Shown: positions 58,801 through 64,000 of the stretch, one piece after another
How the letters are laid out: the number at the start of each line of letters is the position of its first letter
How positions within the stretch are numbered: position 1 is the stretch's first letter
Source of the DNA: Butyriboletus loyo
Taxonomy: Eukaryota; Basidiomycota; Agaricomycetes; Boletales; Boletaceae
Length of the DNA stretch: 64,000 nt
Assembly: GCA_038093515.1 (NCBI GenBank)
Contig: JBBPSI010000001.1
Location: forward strand, 124,001-188,000
Reading direction: 5' to 3'
Translations under genes and position numbers: made by a program
The notes under the pieces: model-generated
Databases searched by the model: none
What the model was told of the DNA's origin: nothing
What the model saw: only the letters and a program-made list of their open reading frames with translations

Positions 58801-61800
58801 TGTGACTACTTGGGGGGATGCTGACCTGCTGTGATATTAGGATTTGATTTATACAAAGTCGAATGGCTTGGGAACAGGTATCGGTATCATTTTCGAGCAC
58901 GCTGATTGAAACATCGTGAAGCTCGAGGCGTAAGGCGGTGGTAAAGAGCGTCGAAGGTTCCCTTCTGGTTTCTCTCCCATCGCTTTTGTCAGAGACCTTC
59001 GGGTTTGGGGGGGCACTGGTGAAGAATGACAGAAGGGAGAAAATGGGCTCCACGGAAAAGATGATGTGAGGAGCATCGACGGTCATGATCACGAGAGCAG
59101 AGGTACCAGAGGAAGTATAAAGGACCATGAACTGGTTTCGTTCATGATCAGCAGCGGGAACGATTTCCCTGAATCTGGATCCGCCAGATCGGGTGCTGCC
59201 CATAGTGAATGATCGTAAGACCAACTGGGCTTCAGAAGCCCCGTTAGACATGGATTTGGAACGGAGGCTGACGTCATTTAGAGCAAATCGTGCAATCCCA
59301 TGGTCTCTAAGATTTGCCTCGGTGGTTGCCTCTCTGTCATACAAGTGCAGTCTGACAGTAGCTATAGACGCCACCAGGTCAGTACTAGTCCAGGGCCGAC
59401 TGCCATCGAGAGTAGATGATGCGCGGATCTCAGGTTCTAGATCGACAAGGGACATTTGCATCTCCGGAGTAGTGGGCAAAGGGTTGCCGAGACTCGAGGC
59501 GGATGTTACGGCGGAATCAGCCTGGGCACTGCCTTCAGGAGCACCAGCAAGCACTCGTGGTATTGCCTGAGACAATCCGACGATAATCTCGTATTGGACT
59601 TGGGTGAGATAGAGCTTTATATCGGATATTTTGATGGCAATCTATCATCGTGGGTGAGTAGCGTCCACCCTACAGAAGCCTAATGCTTACTTGAGTATCC
59701 GGAGTGTCATCGTCTTGAAAGCGATCTATGTTTGCACGTCGGTAGATGTCCCCAATGATATTGATGTCATCGACAATCTTGAGCGTGAACAATTTGCCAT
59801 CGTAATATAGGTCTGACACAAGCTGTAGGCCACTGAGGCTCGCCGAAATCCTACTGGTATTCCCGTCAAAAGAGTTGTTCGCAAAGACCTCACCGAGACG
59901 CATTGTTAGAATATCAGGAAGGCGTGCAGGATCAGAGGGAAAGACGATAATGGGAGTCTTCACGGATACCTCGAATTGCATACGTTCGATTTCAGAGGCT
60001 TTCTGTACAGCCGCATCGCGAGCTGTATCATACAGGATCTTGAGCTTCGCCAGTTTTGTGACAAAGAGGTACATATCGTGAAATGGCCGCTCGAGGAAGT
60101 GGACTTTGAGCGAACCCGCGGCCAAGTGAATGGCTGATTTGATGCCAGTGTAACCTTCATCCTCGGGGTCATAGGTCTGGTATCTGAACTCGGCAAAGTT
60201 GCTGCCTTCGATGGACAAAATTTGCTTGAACTCCTCTCGGCAAACATCCACGGAACGATCATCGCTCAGGGCCAAACTCCCCAGACGACCAGTGATACGC
60301 ATAGTATTCGACCTCAAAACCATGAGAACAGAAGCCGTTGAAAGTGAGAGAGTTGCCAAGCTAGCGAAGTCGTTGACCAATACAACTGGTGTTCACAGTA
60401 AGCAGAAACGTTACAACTACATCGACCATTACGTACTTTGGATGCTGTCTAGCTTCACCGAAATACGGGTGGTGCTGGTAGACCGAGGTTGCATCCCCGT
60501 AACGCCCACAGGTTCCGAGTTTTCAACAGTCACTGAAGTTCCTCGCGGAACGAACGTAGTGATAAGGAAGTCATAGAGGGAAATGACAGGCTCCGGCGCG
60601 GCATTGAAGATGAACGTGGATAGCCGAACATCGACACTCTGCTCAATGTTGTCGTAAACTGTGGAAAACTCCGGAGAATTTCTCTGAACACGCAGATACG
60701 AGACTGAGAGAAGGTCCTTGTCACCACCGCCGTTCGTATAATCCGACGAGATGAGTCGAATGGGGTCCTTATCGACCTGCACGATGTTCATAATCAAAGC
60801 TCTTCACGAATCATCAACTAGAAGCTAGGCTCATCATGCTCAAGCTCACCTGAGATTGACGTCCACGGTCAAATTGTATTTCAGCAGCACTAAACCAAGC
60901 CGAAAGTGTTGGAGAGTGACATATCCAAGCGACTTCTCACCCCCATCTGGACCTGACCGTGAAATTGATGCACGTAAGTCGTCGACCGCGAAGTCGAATT
61001 CGAAGATGTGCTGCCGGAGTTCCGGATTCTGTTGCACATATCAGTGAAGCTCAAGCTGTAAATGGGGGTATCTACTACCACTGAGGTCCCCTCGCTCGCT
61101 TCAAAGAAGATATCGTCGCGGTTAGTGGAGGCATGTTCAGTTTCGGATTGATCATCGTCGACGTTGTATTCCAGTCCCGTGGGCGAGAATAATCCGGCAG
61201 ACAAAGGCAGGACTATAGGTTCTGTATCGATGTACGGTGGTGATGGCCTTGGCTTGTACCTCTTCTCTGATTCTTCACTAAATTGTGGAATGGTAACGTC
61301 AAGTAATCGCATGAGTGTCTTATACTTCGCGTCAGATAAATTGACATGTAAACTTGGCAGTTTCCCAGAAATTTTGAATCGGGCCAGGTTGAGAACACTT
61401 GGAACAATTGAGTTATGTACTTGAAGATCAATGTCAGTGCGCTCCAACAGGTGGAGGTGATCGCCACTTTTTGACGTCAGAGCGTCGCGACACGCTTGCA
61501 AGTTATTGCCTATGATGAACTTCGTTCGATCAGCACAAGGATCCGTGATGCATCAAAGCGAATCACCTGCGCTGCTTCGAGCTTGAGCATCATCTTGTCA
61601 TACATCAGCGATTCTAAGCGCCTATAGTCTGCTTCGCTATATTGCTGATTCTTTTTTGCTTGTAGCTGGCGCATGGCATCTTTATCGGCGAGGTCGCTCT
61701 CCACAGAAATATGTCCTGCGTCAATGATCAAATGAGCACCGTCAAAGGAGGTAATGCTGGTGGAAGGTCAGATCACATAGGAAAAGTGTCGATGAGAACG

Positions 61801-64000
61801 CATACTCCTCCGGAATAATGATGACAGGTGCGTTCATGTCTACTTGTAAATCGATCGTCTTGTGGGATTGCAGTGCATATTCCAAACCGACCCGGGTCTC
61901 CTTCCGCAAGCCCTCCAGTGTCTGACTGGCAACATTCTGAAAGACGGTCAGCGCGCACGAGATGGAATACATTCATCTACTCACGAGCAACGCTTCCACT
62001 GATTCCAATTGACTCTCGGGCGGTCTCAGGAACTTCGCAATTGCTTCAACGTACCCTCTGTGGTAGATGATCTCCATGTGGCGCATGCGAGCTATAAGAG
62101 TAGTGTCTGCCCGCTGATCGAGTGGATTACTCTCAAATTTCAGGTAAAAGAAAGGCTCGTCGGATTCCGTATGTTTCCCTAGGCTGATCTGCTTGACTAT
62201 ATGGTTCTTGACTTGCACAATTTGGGGATGAAGGGTATTCTTGGTGGTCCCATCGAACACACTCAATCCTCCAAGAGAGATCGATGCTTCGAAATTATCT
62301 GGCCTTTGAATGAAATCAGCACAGAATGATTCAAAAACCATGGATATAACATCCACGGCCGCTCCTCTTGGATGACTCTTCAACGCAAAAGATCCCTTTC
62401 TTAGCTCAGCTGCAACTCGCAGCTTTACAGCATCCTGGGGTGTTTCAAAGGAAGTCGCGATAGCAGACTTTTCGTCAAAGTCGAGGATATCATACAGCTG
62501 CCTTCGTTGCTCCTCAGTTATCGAGCCGTTGAAAGCTGCATCCTCATTTTGAACATCGGAGTCTGCGGAGCTCCATAACCAAGATGTCCAGCTGCGTGCT
62601 TGTTGTTTCTGAGCGCGCTCTTCCTCGAGCTTTTTGCGTTGTGCAATATCCTTCCGCAGGTGAGATCGCGCAATGGACCTGTAGAAGCGGATGTCTTCGT
62701 ATGTCAGCTTGCGTTCCAACGCTCCGATTGAGGTAGCCTCCTGCTCCCAAATCACTGAACACGGAAAATCCGTCCATCGAAAGAATTACGTACGTGTTCT
62801 CGGAGAGTTTTCATGAGTTTTCTTTCAAAAAGTTCCACATATTTGTTTCGATCGTCACGACGTTCCGCAAAGTATGCCCAAGTCCATTTGCGCCGTCGTT
62901 CACGAACACTGTTTAATATGGCTAAACCAGCGAATCGCAGACGAGATCTTGCGCGATTGCTCGCGAAATCTTCATCGCTTGGGCGGAATTTGCGGTACTG
63001 GAGACTTGAGTAATTTGTGGTGGAGCATCCATATTTAAACTTACTTGATGTTGACGGATATAAAAATGGTACATATCCACAAGAGATATGACGTCCCGGT
63101 ATTGATTGTCATCCAGAGCTACGCCAATCTCCTCGAAACGTAGGTGTACATCAAAGTGAGGTGTCTTGTCGTCCATCTTATTGTTCACGACAATCTCCAG
63201 GAACTTGGTGAGACCATACCCCATCACACACGATACATTACTTACTCTGCCTTCCGCCGACACGGGACTAAGGATGAACTGGTGAGAGGAATTTTGACCA
63301 TTAAGGGAGATCTGCCCATAATGTGAGTTATAGTGGTAAACGTGGGTAATAGCATACCATATCCATAAACCTGCTCTTGGCTTCGTATGATGGTAAGCCG
63401 GTCATGCTGAGAGAATCCGTATCAAAGTAAATGGCCAGGGAGAGCAGGCTCGACAACTACATCACGATGAGCGACGCCGTAAAACATTTAGGATGCTACC
63501 TACTTTATGGATTGCGCCCGCGGTGCTTTCGATGAATGCCGGCTCCCAATGTTCATTGACCGACCGGATGGTGAAGCACGCGAGTGTGATTCCCGCAGCG
63601 AAAGGATGCTACAAGCAATGATATGGATCAAGAAGGGTTGGTCCAACGATCATACATACACCAGGAACACTCAGTTTGTCTTCGTATCTTACGTGTATAT
63701 TCTTGACTGTCACTTGCAGATTGTTGATTATTTTGGCAGTTAGAGAAGCCCAGAGACCCTGGGACTGAGGGGAAGCATCTGCGAAGCCAAACGTCATGAA
63801 GAAGTATTGATGTTGAGCTGAGAAGGTACACACCGAATGAAACCTCTGCCTGTCCGGGCATGTGCAACAACTCGGCATTCTTGAGGCGTTCTTGCTTAGT
63901 GGCTTGAGCCCTGCGTTCCTCCTCTTCGGGATCGATGTTCGTCTGCGGGGAAGGTACTACAAGGAGGTAGACATCTTCAATGAGTATTTCCACAGGCTGG
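52802..64000 (-). CDS. VPS13: Vacuolar protein sorting-associated protein 13 (bridge-like lipid transfer protein), 5' end missing
   Basis: VPS13 moves lipids between organelles at membrane contacts through a long hydrophobic groove. At the right edge the Chorein domain begins inside the window ([14 protein letters not shown], about residue 60 of the usual protein), then [40 protein letters not shown] sequence and [20 protein letters not shown]. The beta-groove region follows ([35 protein letters not shown]). The VAB region is near 57950-55100 ([42 protein letters not shown]-type sequence and [20 protein letters not shown]). The Vps13 C-terminal part is near 54400-53790 ([19 protein letters not shown]), and a PH-like end is near 53240-52802 ([38 protein letters not shown]). 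The frame looks intact across roughly 40 exons. About 60 N-terminal residues and the start codon lie beyond the window. Confidence 0.96.

Noticed and set aside
1..64000. CRISPR arrays, insertion sequences, retroelements, bacterial-type operons
   Set aside because: No repeated spaced units, no transposase or reverse-transcriptase motifs and no long terminal repeats were seen. The DNA is clearly eukaryotic.

Overview
This is nuclear DNA from a filamentous basidiomycete, most likely an Agaricomycete. Genes are dense and lie on both strands. Each is split by many short introns (about 40-70 bases) with GT..AG ends. The gene set is eukaryotic: ribosomal proteins eL15 and eS24, VPS13, PP2A scaffold, Arp1, APC4 and Elongator. 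There are no operons, and I see no phage, transposon, CRISPR or convincing tRNA. Coordinates below run from start codon to stop codon across introns; exon edges were inferred by eye from splice sites and protein conservation.

Layout: 0-9.6 kb holds the end of a GNAT-like gene, ELP5, a cytochrome P450, a four-helix SUR7/PalI-like membrane protein and a large protein joining a GTPase-like domain to a RasGEF. 9.7-14.2 kb holds a SurE-like phosphatase, a GH16 glucanase and eL15. 14.6-23.4 kb is the most accessory-looking part: two uncharacterised genes, a group of poorly conserved membrane-protein genes (16.5-19.3 kb), MYG1 and a GPI-anchored Ser-rich protein. 23.5-30.4 kb holds an expansin-like DPBB protein, a SEC9-type SNARE, a shortened MPP10 and the helicase DRS1. 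30.6-41.8 kb holds APC4, a bZIP factor, GPI2, an SVIP-like 90-residue protein, a small secretory membrane protein, Arp1 and eS24. 41.8-44.5 kb has no gene I can resolve. 44.5-64 kb holds the PP2A A subunit, glucose-6-phosphate 1-epimerase, a DENN-domain protein and VPS13, which runs off the right edge.

Functional themes are ribosome production (eL15, eS24, and MPP10 facing DRS1 across a short shared promoter), membrane traffic and lipid transport (SEC9, DENN, VPS13, GPI2, the SVIP-like protein), cell-wall or surface proteins (GH16, DPBB, Ser-rich GPI protein), and signalling or cell cycle (RasGEF, PP2A, APC4). I found no obvious new multi-gene system. The points most worth checking are the MPP10 gene that stops before its conserved C-terminal half, the fungal SVIP-like protein, the GTPase-like/RasGEF fusion, a probable GC-AG intron in GPI2, and the unexplained 16.5-18.7 kb and 41.8-44.5 kb segments.
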